A program made the translations under genes and the position numbers. This document shows, piece by piece, positions 9,754 to 19,070 of a stretch of 64,000 nucleotides of DNA (positions within the stretch are counted from its first letter, which is position 1; the number at the start of each line of letters is the position of its first letter). Location of the stretch: positions 1 through 64,000 of the forward strand of contig NZ_JMCL01000038.1 of assembly GCF_000690905.1 (NCBI RefSeq), read 5' to 3'. This stretch comes from Pseudomonas sp. Ant30-3 (lineage in GTDB: Bacteria; Pseudomonadota; Gammaproteobacteria; Pseudomonadales; Pseudomonadaceae). The notes beneath the pieces are model-generated. The model saw nothing but the letters and a program-made list of their open reading frames with translations. It was not told where the DNA came from and made no database searches.

Positions 9754-11628
9754 TTACCGCAGCGTCCCGCGCAATTCCCCTACCAAAGCTTGCAGCTTCA
9801 CCGGCTCAGCCGCTTCTACCGCGACTGCCGGCCCGGCGACCAGCGTCACCCGCGACCATAACCGACGGAATATGCCTTTGTCGGGGTCGCGGCTGAAGAA
9901 ACTCCCCCACAACCCCTGCAACGCCAACGGAATCACTGGCACGGGCGTCTCTTCGAGGATCCGCCGCAGCCCGCCCTTGAACTCGTTGATCTCGCCATCG
10001 ACGGTCAACTTGCCTTCCGGAAAAATACACACCAGCTCGCCATCCTTCAGATAGCCGGCGATGCGCGTGAAGGCTTTTTCGTAAATCTGAATGTCTTCCT
10101 GACGCCCCGCGATCGGAATTGTCCCGGCCGTGCGAAAGATGAAGTTCAGCACCGGCAAATTGTAGATTTTGTAGTACATCACAAAGCGAATCGGCCTACG
10201 CACTGCGCCGCCAATCAGCAAGGCGTCGACGAAGGACACGTGATTGCACACCAGTAAAGCGGCGCCTTCGTCAGGGATCACATCGAGGTTGCGATGCTCC
10301 ACGCGGTACATGGAGTGGCTGAGCAGCCAGATCATGAAGCGCATGCTGAACTCGGGGACGATTTTGAAGATATAAGCGTTGACGCCGATGTTGAGCAGCG
10401 AGACCACCAGAAACAACTGCGGAATCGACAACTTGGCCATGCTCAACAATACGATCGAGACAATGGCCGAGATCACCATGAACAGGGCATTGAGGATGTT
10501 ATTGGCGGCAATCACCCGCGCCCGCTCGTTCTCCGGGGTGCGCGACTGAATCAACGCGTACAGCGGCACAATGTAGAAGCCACCGAAAATACCCAGACCC
10601 AGAATGTCGATCAACACCAGCCAGGTGTGGCCAAACCCAAGCACTTCAATCCAGCCGTGGCCGCTGACGCTGTCCGGTATTCCCCCGGAATGCCACCACA
10701 GCAGCAGGCCGAAGACGGTCAGACCGAACGAGCCGAACGGCACCAGACCGATCTCGACTTTGCGCCCCGAGAGCTTTTCACAGAGCAGCGAGCCGAGTGC
10801 GATACCGACCGAGAATACGGTAAGAATCAGTGTCACCACGGTTTCGTCGCCGTGCATCCACTCCTTCGCGTAGGCCGGGATTTGCGTCAGGTAAATCGCG
10901 CCGACAAACCAGAACCACGAGTTGCCGACAATCGAGCGTGATACCGCCGGCGTTTGCCCCAGGCCCAGCTTCAAGGTGGCCCAGGATTGACTGAAAATGT
11001 TCCAGTTCAGGCGCATTTCCGGCGTTGATGCGGCGGCACGTGGAATGCTGCGACTGGCCAGGTAACCGAGTACCGCGATGCCGACGATCGCTACGGACAC
11101 GATGGGCGCGTACTGCGCCGACGACATCATGATCCCGGCGCCGATAGTGCCGGCGAGAATGGCCAGGAAGGTGCCCATTTCCACCAGGCCGTTGCCACCG
11201 ACCAGCTCATCTTCATGCAACGCTTGCGGAAGAATGGAATATTTCACCGGCCCGAACAGCGCCGAGTGCGTGCCCATGGCGAACAGCGCCACCAGCATCA
11301 ACGCCAGGTGATCGAACACAAAGCCGACGGCGCCGACCGCCATGATGGCGATTTCGCCGAGCTTGATCAGACGGATCAGCGCGTCCTTGGCGAACTTTTC
11401 GCCAAACTGCCCGGCCAGCGCCGAAAACAGAAAGAACGGCAAGATGAACAGCAGCGCACACAGGTTGACCCAGATCGAACGATCGCCCTCGATGGTCAAC
11501 TTGTACAGAATGGCGAGGATCAGCGATTGTTTGAAGACATTGTCGTTGAACGCGCCGAGCGACTGGGTGATGAAAAAAGGCAGGAAGCGCCGGGTGCGGA
11601 GCAAGGCAAACTGTGAGGGGTGACTCAT
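9754..11628 (-). CDS. MFS lysophospholipid transporter fused to PlsC acyltransferase
   Basis: This 624-aa fusion has an N-terminal major-facilitator domain (about 1-420, multiple TM segments) resembling lysophospholipid flippase LplT, and a C-terminal PlsC domain. The acyltransferase motif NHVSFVD places His463 and Asp468 (HxxxxD), and IFPEGKLTVDG fits the FPEG block. In E. coli, LplT is separate from Aas, which has PlsC plus an acyl-ACP synthetase. Here flippase and acyltransferase are one chain and no synthetase domain is present. The likely role is uptake and reacylation of lysophospholipids in the inner membrane; this is inferred from the domains. Confidence 0.88.
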   Translation of the reverse strand: MSHPSQFALLRTRRFLPFFITQSLGAFNDNVFKQSLILAILYKLTIEGDRSIWVNLCALLFILPFFLFSALAGQFGEKFAKDALIRLIKLGEIAIMAVGAVGFVFDHLALMLVALFAMGTHSALFGPVKYSILPQALHEDELVGGNGLVEMGTFLAILAGTIGAGIMMSSAQYAPIVSVAIVGIAVLGYLASRSIPRAAASTPEMRLNWNIFSQSWATLKLGLGQTPAVSRSIVGNSWFWFVGAIYLTQIPAYAKEWMHGDETVVTLILTVFSVGIALGSLLCEKLSGRKVEIGLVPFGSFGLTVFGLLLWWHSGGIPDSVSGHGWIEVLGFGHTWLVLIDILGLGIFGGFYIVPLYALIQSRTPENERARVIAANNILNALFMVISAIVSIVLLSMAKLSIPQLFLVVSLLNIGVNAYIFKIVPEFSMRFMIWLLSHSMYRVEHRNLDVIPDEGAALLVCNHVSFVDALLIGGAVRRPIRFVMYYKIYNLPVLNFIFRTAGTIPIAGRQEDIQIYEKAFTRIAGYLKDGELVCIFPEGKLTVDGEINEFKGGLRRILEETPVPVIPLALQGLWGSFFSRDPDKGIFRRLWSRVTLVAGPAVAVEAAEPVKLQALVGELRGTLR

Positions 11629-11695
11629 CTTCCGTGTGTCCCTTGTCTGGGTAGAGATTCAGATTCAGGGCCACACATTACCTAATCTTCGTGAT

Positions 11696-12838
11696 TTATT
11701 TTGCTAATCCTGCAAGGCATGGCGAAACAAATAGTTCGCCGCGCCAGGCACCTTGCACGGTGCGCCGGGCGACGATCAGCCACATCACCGCCAGCATCGC
11801 CACCAGCGCACAACCGAAAACAGTAAAGAACGTCAGCTGCAAGGCGCTGGCGAGCTTTAACGTGGCCAGCGCATAAACGCCCAGTGGAAAGATGAAGCCC
11901 CACCAGCCGAGGTTGAAGGGAATGCCGGCACGCAGATAACGCACGGTGATCAGCAGCGCGATCAGCATCCACCACAGCCCAAACCCCCAGAGCAAAATTC
12001 CGCCGATCAGCCCCAGGCCGGCTGCCATTTCGCCGATACCGGGCAGGCCGTTGGCGGCGAAGATGGCCGGCGCATCGGCGCCCAGCAGCAACATGCCGAG
12101 CGCGCCAGTGCCGATGGGGCCGAGCGCCAGCCAGCTGGACGCCGCCATGCTGGCGGGTGGCAGTTTGTGCAGGGCCATGCGCAGCAACAGGATTGTCAGA
12201 ATGCTGAAGGCCACGGGTAGGGAAAATGCCCAGAGTACGTAGCTGGTTACCAGCATCAGAAATTGTGAATGGCTATCGGCGAGGTGCGGAGCGAGCAAGC
12301 CTCCGCTGGCGGCCGCTACTTCCGCTGCTACGACTGGCAACAGCCAGACCGCCGTCATCTGGTCGATGCTGTGGTCCTGACGGGTGAACATCAGATAGGG
12401 GATCAGCACGCCGCAGGCCAGCGACATTGCTACATCCAGCCACCACAGCACTTCAGCGACCGCAATGACGCCCTCACCCCAACGCGGCACACCGAACAGC
12501 AGAGCACCGTTGATGAGGGTCGCCAGCCCCATCGGGATGGTGCCGAAAAACATCGAAACCGTTGAGTGGCCGAAGATGCGCCGCGCTTCGTCGAAGAACA
12601 TTACCCAGCGCGCTGCATAGAGCGCAGTGAATGTGGTGAACAACAGGATGTTGAACAGCCACAGGGCTTCGGCCACGGCGTGAACACCGGAATTGGCGAA
12701 CGGCAGTTGTGCGAGGGCCAGCGCGAGCACGCCGGTGCCCATGGTCGCCGCGAACCAGTTGGGGGTGAATTGGCGGATGACTTCGCTAGGGTGGTTTAAA
12801 TGGCTGAAGGGTTTAAGCCGGGTTGCGCTGCATTTCAT
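11696..12838 (-). CDS. TDT/SLAC1-family transporter (tellurite resistance/C4-dicarboxylate type)
   Basis: This 380-aa polytopic membrane protein has about ten hydrophobic segments. The N-terminal FTPNWFAATMGTGVLALAL is the hallmark of the TDT/SLAC1 family (TehA, Mae1, SLAC1), whose substrates include anions, malate and sulfite. The start ATG at 12838 has a good AGGAG site six bases upstream. No LysR-type gene lies beside it, although such a regulator is often found with sulfite-type members. Substrate is undetermined. The upstream region is AT-rich with short direct repeats. Confidence 0.82.
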   Translation of the reverse strand: MKCSATRLKPFSHLNHPSEVIRQFTPNWFAATMGTGVLALALAQLPFANSGVHAVAEALWLFNILLFTTFTALYAARWVMFFDEARRIFGHSTVSMFFGTIPMGLATLINGALLFGVPRWGEGVIAVAEVLWWLDVAMSLACGVLIPYLMFTRQDHSIDQMTAVWLLPVVAAEVAAASGGLLAPHLADSHSQFLMLVTSYVLWAFSLPVAFSILTILLLRMALHKLPPASMAASSWLALGPIGTGALGMLLLGADAPAIFAANGLPGIGEMAAGLGLIGGILLWGFGLWWMLIALLITVRYLRAGIPFNLGWWGFIFPLGVYALATLKLASALQLTFFTVFGCALVAMLAVMWLIVARRTVQGAWRGELFVSPCLAGLAK

Positions 12839-13000
12839 GGTGAACTCCTGTCCTCTGGAGAGGTGGAGTTAATGGTGGAACAGAATCGAATATCTATATA
12901 ACGGGTAATATCTCTATAAGTTATCTGGTTTGTAGATATGGAGCATTTCAGTTTCTGAGATTGGGTCAGACACTGATCGGCGTTGGTTGGTCGAACGCCT
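12839..13000. promoter_or_regulatory. AT-rich control region upstream of the TDT gene
   Basis: Just upstream of the TDT gene is an AT-rich block that contrasts with its surroundings. It holds an 18-base-period direct repeat, AATATCTATATAA (12889-12901) and AATATCTCTATAA (12907-12919), and an inverted relative TGTAGATAT (12931-12939). This may be the promoter with a regulator site. No protein binding to it is identified. Confidence 0.4.
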
Positions 13001-13590
13001 TCCAAACTGTGGGAGCGGGCTTGCTCGCGAATGCGGTGGCTCAGCCCACAACACTACCGACTGACACACCGCCATCGCGGGCAAGCCCGGCTCCTACAGG
13101 GGTCGGCGGCGGCTGCCTTATCGCATTCCAAACTGTAGGAGTGAGCCTGCTCGCGAATGCGGTCGCTCAGCCGCCAACAATAGTGACTGACACACCGCCA
13201 TCGCGGGCAAGCCCGGCTCCCACACTGATCGGCGGTGGTTGGCCGGACGCATTCCAAACTGTAGGAGCGAGCCTGCTCGCGAATGCGGTCGCTCAGCCGC
13301 CAACAGTAGCGACTGACACACCGCCATCGCGGGCAAGCCCGGCTCCTACAGGGGTCGGCGGCGGCTGACTTATCGCATTCCAAACTGTGGGAGCGGGCTT
13401 GCTCGCGAATGCGGTGGCTCAGCCCACAACACTACCGACTGACACACCGCCATCGCGGGCAAGCCCGGCTCCTACAGGGGTCGGCGGCGGCTGCCTTATC
13501 GCATTCCAAACTGTAGGAGTGAGCCTGCTCGCGATGGCGCCGGCTCAGCCCACAACACTACCGACTTACACACCGCCATCACCGGCGAAA
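13001..13590. repeat. Tandem array of five REP-containing units (period about 126 bp)
   Basis: The string TCCAAACTGT starts units at 13001, 13126, 13253, 13379 and 13505, giving periods of 125, 127, 126 and 126. Each unit holds an outward REP arm (GGAGCGGGCTTGCTCGCGAA or GGAGTGAGCCTGCTCGCGAA), a spacer with CCGACTGACACACCGCCATC, then an inverted arm (GCGGGCAAGCCCGGCTCCTA). The last unit is degenerate. Open frames across the array read repeats (LLANAVAQP, SRASPAP) and are not genes. Bases 13591-13729 form the leader of the next gene. Confidence 0.93.
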
Positions 13591-13729
13591 TCCGTCAGTA
13601 TCCAAACGACCACCCCACCCTGCAACACCCCGCCACGCCTCGACCTTGGTCGACACTGACGAACGCCGGCCGGCGTGCGAGACTGTCGTGCCGGGCGGGA
13701 GTCCCGGGTGTCTTTTGCCGGGAGTTTCC

Positions 13730-16700
13730 ATGTCTCTGTCCAGCGGGCTGATCGCCGCCGTCGCCCTGGCCTATATGGCCATCATGTTCGCCATCGCCTT
13801 TTACGGCGATCGCCGCAGCACGCCGCTGCCGCCACGGGTGCGCGCTTGGGTTTACAGCCTGTCGCTGGCCGTCTATTGCACCAGCTGGACGTTCTTTGGC
13901 GCGGTCGGTCAGGCCGCTGAACAGCTCTGGTCGTTCCTGCCGATCTACCTCGGGCCGATCCTGTTGCTGGTCTGCGCGCCGTGGGTCCTGCAAAAAATGG
14001 TGATGATCAGCAAGCAGGAAAACATCACCTCGATCGCCGACTTCATCGCCGCCCGCTACGGCAAATCGCAATCGCTGGCCATTGTCGTCGCGCTGATCTG
14101 CCTGGTCGGCGTGTTGCCTTACATCGCGTTGCAACTCAAAGGCATTGTGCTGGGCGTGAACCTGCTGATCGGCGCCGGAGCCGACGCCATGGGCACGCGC
14201 GCCCAGGACACGGCACTGATCGTGTCGCTGGTGCTCGCGCTGTTCACCATTGTCTTCGGTACCCGCAACCTCGACGCCACGGAGCACCACCGAGGCATGG
14301 TGCTGGCGATTGCGTTCGAGTCACTGGTCAAGCTGTTCGCTTTTCTGGCGGTCGGCGCGTTCGTGACGTACGGGTTGTACGACGGTTTTGAAGACCTGTT
14401 CGACCAGGCCATGCTCGCACCGCGTCTCGAGGAATACTGGAAGGAAACCATCAACTGGCCGTCGATGGTGGTGCAGACCGGGGTCGCGATGATGGCGATC
14501 ATCTGCCTGCCGCGGCAGTTTCACGTCACCGTGGTGGAAAACATCGACCCGCAGGATCTGCGCCTGGCCAAATGGGTGTTCCCGGCCTACCTCGCCCTGG
14601 CCGCACTGTTTGTAGTCCCGATCGCCCTCGCCGGTCAGATGCTGCTGCCGAGCTCGGTGCTGCCAGACTCTTTCGTCATCAGCCTGCCCTTGGCCCAAGC
14701 CCACCCTGCGCTGGCGATGCTGGCGTTTATCGGCGGCGCGTCGGCGGCGACCGGCATGGTCATCGTCGCGAGCGTGGCGCTGTCGACAATGGTGTCCAAC
14801 GACATGCTGTTGCCGTGGCTGCTGCGCCGCAACAACGCCGAGCGGCCGTTTGAAGTGTTCCGCCAGTGGATGCTGTCGGTGCGCCGGGTCAGCATCGTGG
14901 TGATTTTGCTGCTGGCGTATGTGAGCTATCGCCTGCTCGGCTCGACGGCCAGCCTGGCCACCATCGGCCAGATCGCTTTCGCCGCCGTGACTCAATTGGC
15001 TCCGGCCATGCTCGGCGCGCTGTACTGGAAACAGGCCAATCGCCGTGGTGTGTTTGCCGGCCTCGCGGCAGGGACCTTTCTATGGTTTTACACGCTGGTC
15101 CTGCCGATTGCCGCTCACAGCCTGGGCTTGTCGCTAAACACTTTTCCAGGACTGGCGTGGTTGCACAGCAATCCGTTGAACCTGCCGATCACCCCCTTGA
15201 CCCAAGGTGTGGTGCTGTCACTGGCCGGCAACTTCACCCTGTTCGCCTGGGTTTCGGTGCTGTCACGTACACGCGTTTCGGAGCACTGGCAGGCCGGCCG
15301 TTTCATCGGCCAGGAAATCAGCGCCCGCCCCAGCGCCCGTTCGATGCTGGCAGTGCAAATCGACGATCTGCTGCAACTGGCCGCGCGGTTTGTCGGTGAA
15401 GAACGTGCTCGTCAGAGCTTTATTCGCTTCGCCTATCGCCAGGGCAAGGGCTTCAACCCCAATCAGAACGCCGACAGTGAATGGATCGCCCACACCGAGC
15501 GCCTGCTGGCTGGTGTGCTCGGTGCGTCATCGACCCGCGCCGTGGTGAAAGCGGCCATCGAAGGTCGGGAAATGCAGCTGGAGGATGTCGTCCGGATCGC
15601 CGACGAAGCCTCCGAAGTGCTGCAGTTCAACCGTGCGTTGCTGCAAGGCGCTATCGAGAACATCACCCAAGGCATTAGCGTGGTGGATCAATCGTTGCGG
15701 CTGGTGGCTTGGAACCGTCGTTATCTGGAGCTGTTCAACTATCCGGACGGCCTGATCAGTGTCGGTCGACCGATTGCCGACATCATTCGCCACAATGCCG
15801 AGCGCGGTTTGTGTGGCCCCGGCGAGGCGGAAGTGCATGTTGCTCGTCGTCTGCACTGGATGCGTCAGGGCCGGGCTCACACCTCTGAAAGACTTTTCCC
15901 CAACGGGCGTGTGATTGAACTGATCGGCAACCCGATGCCGGGTGGTGGTTTCGTCATGAGTTTCACCGACATCACCGCATTCCGCGAGGCCGCACAGGCG
16001 CTGACCGAGGCCAACGAAGGCCTGGAACGGCGGGTCACCGAGCGCACCCATGAACTGTCGCAATTGAACGTGGCCCTGACTGAAGCCAAGGGCACTGCCG
16101 AGTCGGCGAACCAGTCGAAGACCCGTTTTCTCGCGGCCGTCAGCCATGACCTGATGCAACCGTTGAATGCCGCCCGCCTGTTCTCCGCCGCCCTCTCCCA
16201 CCAGGATGACGGCTTGTCCAACGAAGCGCAGAAACTGGTCCGGCATCTGGACAGTTCGCTGCGCTCAGCCGAAGACCTGATCAGCGATCTGCTGGATATT
16301 TCTCGCCTGGAAAACGGCAAGATCAATCCTGATCCTCAGGCGTTTGCGCTCGACGAATTGTTCGACGTCCTTGCGGCTGAGTTCAAGGCGCTGGCCGGCG
16401 AACAGGGCCTGGACTTCCGTGTGCGCGGCAGCACCTTGCGCGTTTATAGCGACATCAAACTGCTGCGGCGAATCCTGCAAAACTTCCTTACCAACGCGTT
16501 CCGTTACGCCAAAGGCCCGGTGCTGCTGGGCGTTCGGCGGCGCGAGGGGCAATTGTGTCTGGAGGTGTGGGATCGCGGTCCGGGGATTGCGCTGGACAAG
16601 CAAAAAGTCATCTTCGAAGAGTTCAAACGCCTCGACAGTCACCAGACCCGCGCGGAGAAGGGCCTGGGTTTGGGGCTGGCGATCGCCGACGGGTTGTGCC

Positions 16701-17200
16701 GCGTGCTGGGCCACACGTTGCAGGTTCGCTCTTGGGAGGGGCGCGGCACGATGTTCAGTGTCTGCGTGCCATTGGCGCAGGCGCAAACTGTGGCGCCAGT
16801 CGCCATCAGTGAGATAAACGGCAAGTTGTTGAGTGGCGCGCAGGTGCTGTGCATCGACAACGAAGACAGCATCTTGATCGGCATGAACAGCCTGCTGACG
16901 CGCTGGGGCTGCCAGGTCTGGACCGCGCGTAATCGCGCGGAATGCGCGCAGTTGCTCGATGCAGGAATGCGTCCGCAACTGGCACTGGTGGACTATCACC
17001 TCGACCATGGCGAGACCGGCACCGAACTGATGGCGTGGTTGCGCACGCGCTTGGGCGAACCGGTACCGGGCGTGGTAATCAGCGCCGACGGCCGCCCGGA
17101 GATGGTGGCTCAGGTGCATGCCGCGGGGCTGGATTACCTGCCAAAACCGGTGAAACCGGCGGCGCTGAGGGCGTTGTTGAGCCGGCATTTGCCGTTGTAG
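13730..17200 (+). CDS. Hybrid sensor histidine kinase with sodium/solute symporter-like sensor and receiver domain
   Basis: The 1156-aa start (MSLSSGLIAAVALAYMAIMF) follows GGAG; 28 upstream in-frame codons are rejected. Residues about 1-520 form a 12-13-TM SSSF (PutP-like) domain, as in CbrA. A PAS region at about 640-760 follows (LQGAIENITQGISVVDQSL), then a coiled coil, a HisKA domain with His806 (VSHDLMQPLNAAR), an HATPase domain with NFLTNAFRYA, DRGPGIA and GLGLGLAIADG, and a receiver domain whose phospho-acceptor is probably Asp1088 (LALVDYHLD). It resembles the orphan hybrid kinases annotated in P. aeruginosa and P. putida. No partner regulator is adjacent. It could sense a transported solute; the ligand is unknown. 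It converges on rmuC with only 6 bases between stops. Confidence 0.9.
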   Translation: MSLSSGLIAAVALAYMAIMFAIAFYGDRRSTPLPPRVRAWVYSLSLAVYCTSWTFFGAVGQAAEQLWSFLPIYLGPILLLVCAPWVLQKMVMISKQENITSIADFIAARYGKSQSLAIVVALICLVGVLPYIALQLKGIVLGVNLLIGAGADAMGTRAQDTALIVSLVLALFTIVFGTRNLDATEHHRGMVLAIAFESLVKLFAFLAVGAFVTYGLYDGFEDLFDQAMLAPRLEEYWKETINWPSMVVQTGVAMMAIICLPRQFHVTVVENIDPQDLRLAKWVFPAYLALAALFVVPIALAGQMLLPSSVLPDSFVISLPLAQAHPALAMLAFIGGASAATGMVIVASVALSTMVSNDMLLPWLLRRNNAERPFEVFRQWMLSVRRVSIVVILLLAYVSYRLLGSTASLATIGQIAFAAVTQLAPAMLGALYWKQANRRGVFAGLAAGTFLWFYTLVLPIAAHSLGLSLNTFPGLAWLHSNPLNLPITPLTQGVVLSLAGNFTLFAWVSVLSRTRVSEHWQAGRFIGQEISARPSARSMLAVQIDDLLQLAARFVGEERARQSFIRFAYRQGKGFNPNQNADSEWIAHTERLLAGVLGASSTRAVVKAAIEGREMQLEDVVRIADEASEVLQFNRALLQGAIENITQGISVVDQSLRLVAWNRRYLELFNYPDGLISVGRPIADIIRHNAERGLCGPGEAEVHVARRLHWMRQGRAHTSERLFPNGRVIELIGNPMPGGGFVMSFTDITAFREAAQALTEANEGLERRVTERTHELSQLNVALTEAKGTAESANQSKTRFLAAVSHDLMQPLNAARLFSAALSHQDDGLSNEAQKLVRHLDSSLRSAEDLISDLLDISRLENGKINPDPQAFALDELFDVLAAEFKALAGEQGLDFRVRGSTLRVYSDIKLLRRILQNFLTNAFRYAKGPVLLGVRRREGQLCLEVWDRGPGIALDKQKVIFEEFKRLDSHQTRAEKGLGLGLAIADGLCRVLGHTLQVRSWEGRGTMFSVCVPLAQAQTVAPVAISEINGKLLSGAQVLCIDNEDSILIGMNSLLTRWGCQVWTARNRAECAQLLDAGMRPQLALVDYHLDHGETGTELMAWLRTRLGEPVPGVVISADGRPEMVAQVHAAGLDYLPKPVKPAALRALLSRHLPL

Positions 17201-17206
17201 TTTTAG

Positions 17207-18685
17207 CTACTCCGGCAACTCGGCCAGGCCATCCACATCCGTCATCGCCCGCTCCAGCAGATCCGCCGGCAAACTCTTGCTCGCCCGTGCCCCCAACAAC
17301 TTCAGCTGCTCGCTGCGGCTGACCAGATTGCCTCGCCCCTCTGTCAGCTTGTTGCGCGCCGAGCTGTAGGCTTTGTCCAGCTGTTGCAGGCGATTGCCGA
17401 CCTCATCAAGGTCCTGGATAAACAACACGAACTTGTCGTACAGCCAACCGGCACGTTCGGCGATTTCCCGGGCGTTCTGGCTTTGCCGCTCCTGCTTCCA
17501 CAGGCTGTCGATGACACGCAAAGTGGCCAGCAACGTGGTCGGGCTGACAATGACGATGTTGCGGTCGAAGGCTTCCTGAAACAGCGTCGGTTCAGCCTGC
17601 AGCGCTGCGGAGAATGCCGCTTCGATCGGCACGAACAACAACACGAAATCCAGACTGTGCAAGCCATCGAGACGCTTGTAATCCTTGCCGGCCAGACCTT
17701 TGACGTGGGTGCGCAACGACAGCACGTGCTGCTTCAGTGCGATCTGGCCGATGCCATCGTCGTCCGCCGTGACGTATTGCTGGTAAGCCGTGAGGCTGAC
17801 CTTCGAGTCCACTACCACCTGCTTGTCGCCCGGCAGATAAATGATCACGTCAGGCTGGAAGCGCTCGCCATCCGGGCCTTTGAGATTGACCTGGGTCTGG
17901 TACTCGCGACCCTTCTCCAGGCCGGCGTGCTCAAGCACCCGCTCCAGAATCAGCTCGCCCCAGTTACCTTGGGTTTTCTGACCCTTGAGGGCACGGGTCA
18001 GGTTGGTGGCTTCATCGCTGAGGCGCAGGTTCAGCTGCTGCAGACGCTCCAGCTCTTTAGCCAGCGAAAAGCGTTCACGCGCCTCGGCTTGATAGCTTTC
18101 TTCAACGCGTTTTTCAAAGGACTGGATGCGTTCTTTCAACGGATCGAGCAATTGCCCGAGGCGTTGCTGGCTGGTCTCGGCAAAGCGCTGTTCACGCTCG
18201 TCGAAGATCTTGCCCGCCAGTTCGGCGAACTGCGCGCGCAGCTCGTCGCGCGAGCCTTGCAGGTCGTTGAGGCGTTGCTGATGGCTTTCCTGTTGCTCTC
18301 GCAGCTCTGCGTTAAGCGAAGCCGCCTGCGCATCCAGTCGGCGCAACTCAGTCTCTTTGCCGGCGCGTTCGATATTCCAGGCGTGGGCGGCGTCGCGGGC
18401 GTCATCACGCTCGATCTGCAGCAACTCGACTTCTCGCCGCAGCGCCGCCAGATCAGCCTGCTTGGTGGCATTTGCCTGGCCGAGGTCTGCTATTTCGTCG
18501 CGACAGGCTTCGAGCTGAGCGTTGAGCCCGTCCTGCGCCAGGTTGGCCATGGCCAGACGCTCTTCCAGCAGGGCCACATCCGACTGCGTGCTGCTGGCCC
18601 GGCGCTGAAGCTGCCACGCCAACACCAGAAGAGGCAGTGCAGCACCCGCCAGACCGAGCAATATGCTGGTCAAGTCCATAGCCAT
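17207..18685 (-). CDS. rmuC: DNA recombination protein RmuC
   Basis: RmuC limits inversion and recombination at short inverted repeats in E. coli. The protein has an N-terminal membrane anchor (SILLGLAGAALPLLVLAW), a long coiled coil from about 30 to 220 rich in Glu, Arg and Gln, and the RmuC nuclease-like domain with PDVIIYLPGDKQVVVDSKVS, which fits a PD-(D/E)XK core. Three in-frame ATGs occur in a row. I chose the second (492 aa) because AGGA lies six bases before it; the first (18691) directly abuts AGGA. A small Sel1-like gene lies 61 bases upstream on the same strand. Confidence 0.94.
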   Translation of the reverse strand: MAMDLTSILLGLAGAALPLLVLAWQLQRRASSTQSDVALLEERLAMANLAQDGLNAQLEACRDEIADLGQANATKQADLAALRREVELLQIERDDARDAAHAWNIERAGKETELRRLDAQAASLNAELREQQESHQQRLNDLQGSRDELRAQFAELAGKIFDEREQRFAETSQQRLGQLLDPLKERIQSFEKRVEESYQAEARERFSLAKELERLQQLNLRLSDEATNLTRALKGQKTQGNWGELILERVLEHAGLEKGREYQTQVNLKGPDGERFQPDVIIYLPGDKQVVVDSKVSLTAYQQYVTADDDGIGQIALKQHVLSLRTHVKGLAGKDYKRLDGLHSLDFVLLFVPIEAAFSAALQAEPTLFQEAFDRNIVIVSPTTLLATLRVIDSLWKQERQSQNAREIAERAGWLYDKFVLFIQDLDEVGNRLQQLDKAYSSARNKLTEGRGNLVSRSEQLKLLGARASKSLPADLLERAMTDVDGLAELPE

Positions 18686-18746
18686 AGCCATTCCTGCCGA
18701 TGAATTAAAGCTTGAAGGTTAACCAAGGCGTCAGGTCTTGGACAGC

Positions 18747-19070
18747 TCAGTCTTCGACCAGGCCAAGTTCCTGCAAGGCGCGGCGATCGCCTGCGCGGGC
18801 GGCCTGACGCAAAAGGTCGTGGCCAATCCGACGGTCGCGGGCATTCCCGCATTCGCGGCACATCAGCTGGCCGAGGCGACTTTGCGCAGCGACCACGCCT
18901 TCGCGGGCCGGTTGCTTGAGCAGCCGCCCGGCCAAGTGTTTGACGCTAGTGTTCTCACTCAGACGCGGGCTATCGAGCAGCCACTCGGCCACGCGCATCG
19001 ACATACGCTTGGGTGGGGTAACACTTGACGGTGGGGAGGTAACGGAATCTGGTACTGAGCGAAACTTCAT
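18747..19070 (-). CDS. Small Sel1-repeat-like protein
   Basis: This protein has 107 aa from the ATG at 19070. The open frame extends 36 codons further but without a better start. The C-terminal half, AAQSRLGQLMCRECGN to LLRQAARAGDRRALQELG, fits one Sel1/TPR-like repeat (AAQxxLG, then KAAxxGDxxA). It includes a Cys pair (CRECG) that might bind metal. No signal peptide is evident. Sel1-like proteins are usually scaffolds; the partner is unknown. It lies 61 bases upstream of rmuC on the same strand and may be co-transcribed. Confidence 0.75.
   Translation of the reverse strand: MKFRSVPDSVTSPPSSVTPPKRMSMRVAEWLLDSPRLSENTSVKHLAGRLLKQPAREGVVAAQSRLGQLMCRECGNARDRRIGHDLLRQAARAGDRRALQELGLVED

Noticed and set aside
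13001-13590. CRISPR array interpretation of the regular 126-bp repeats
   Set aside because: Units are inverted-arm REP modules, spacers are themselves repeated rather than unique, and no cas genes are near.
12961-13659. Open frames with repeated SRASPAP and LLANAV motifs
   Set aside because: They are translations of the tandem REP array; the protein repeat equals the DNA repeat and there is no ribosome-binding site.
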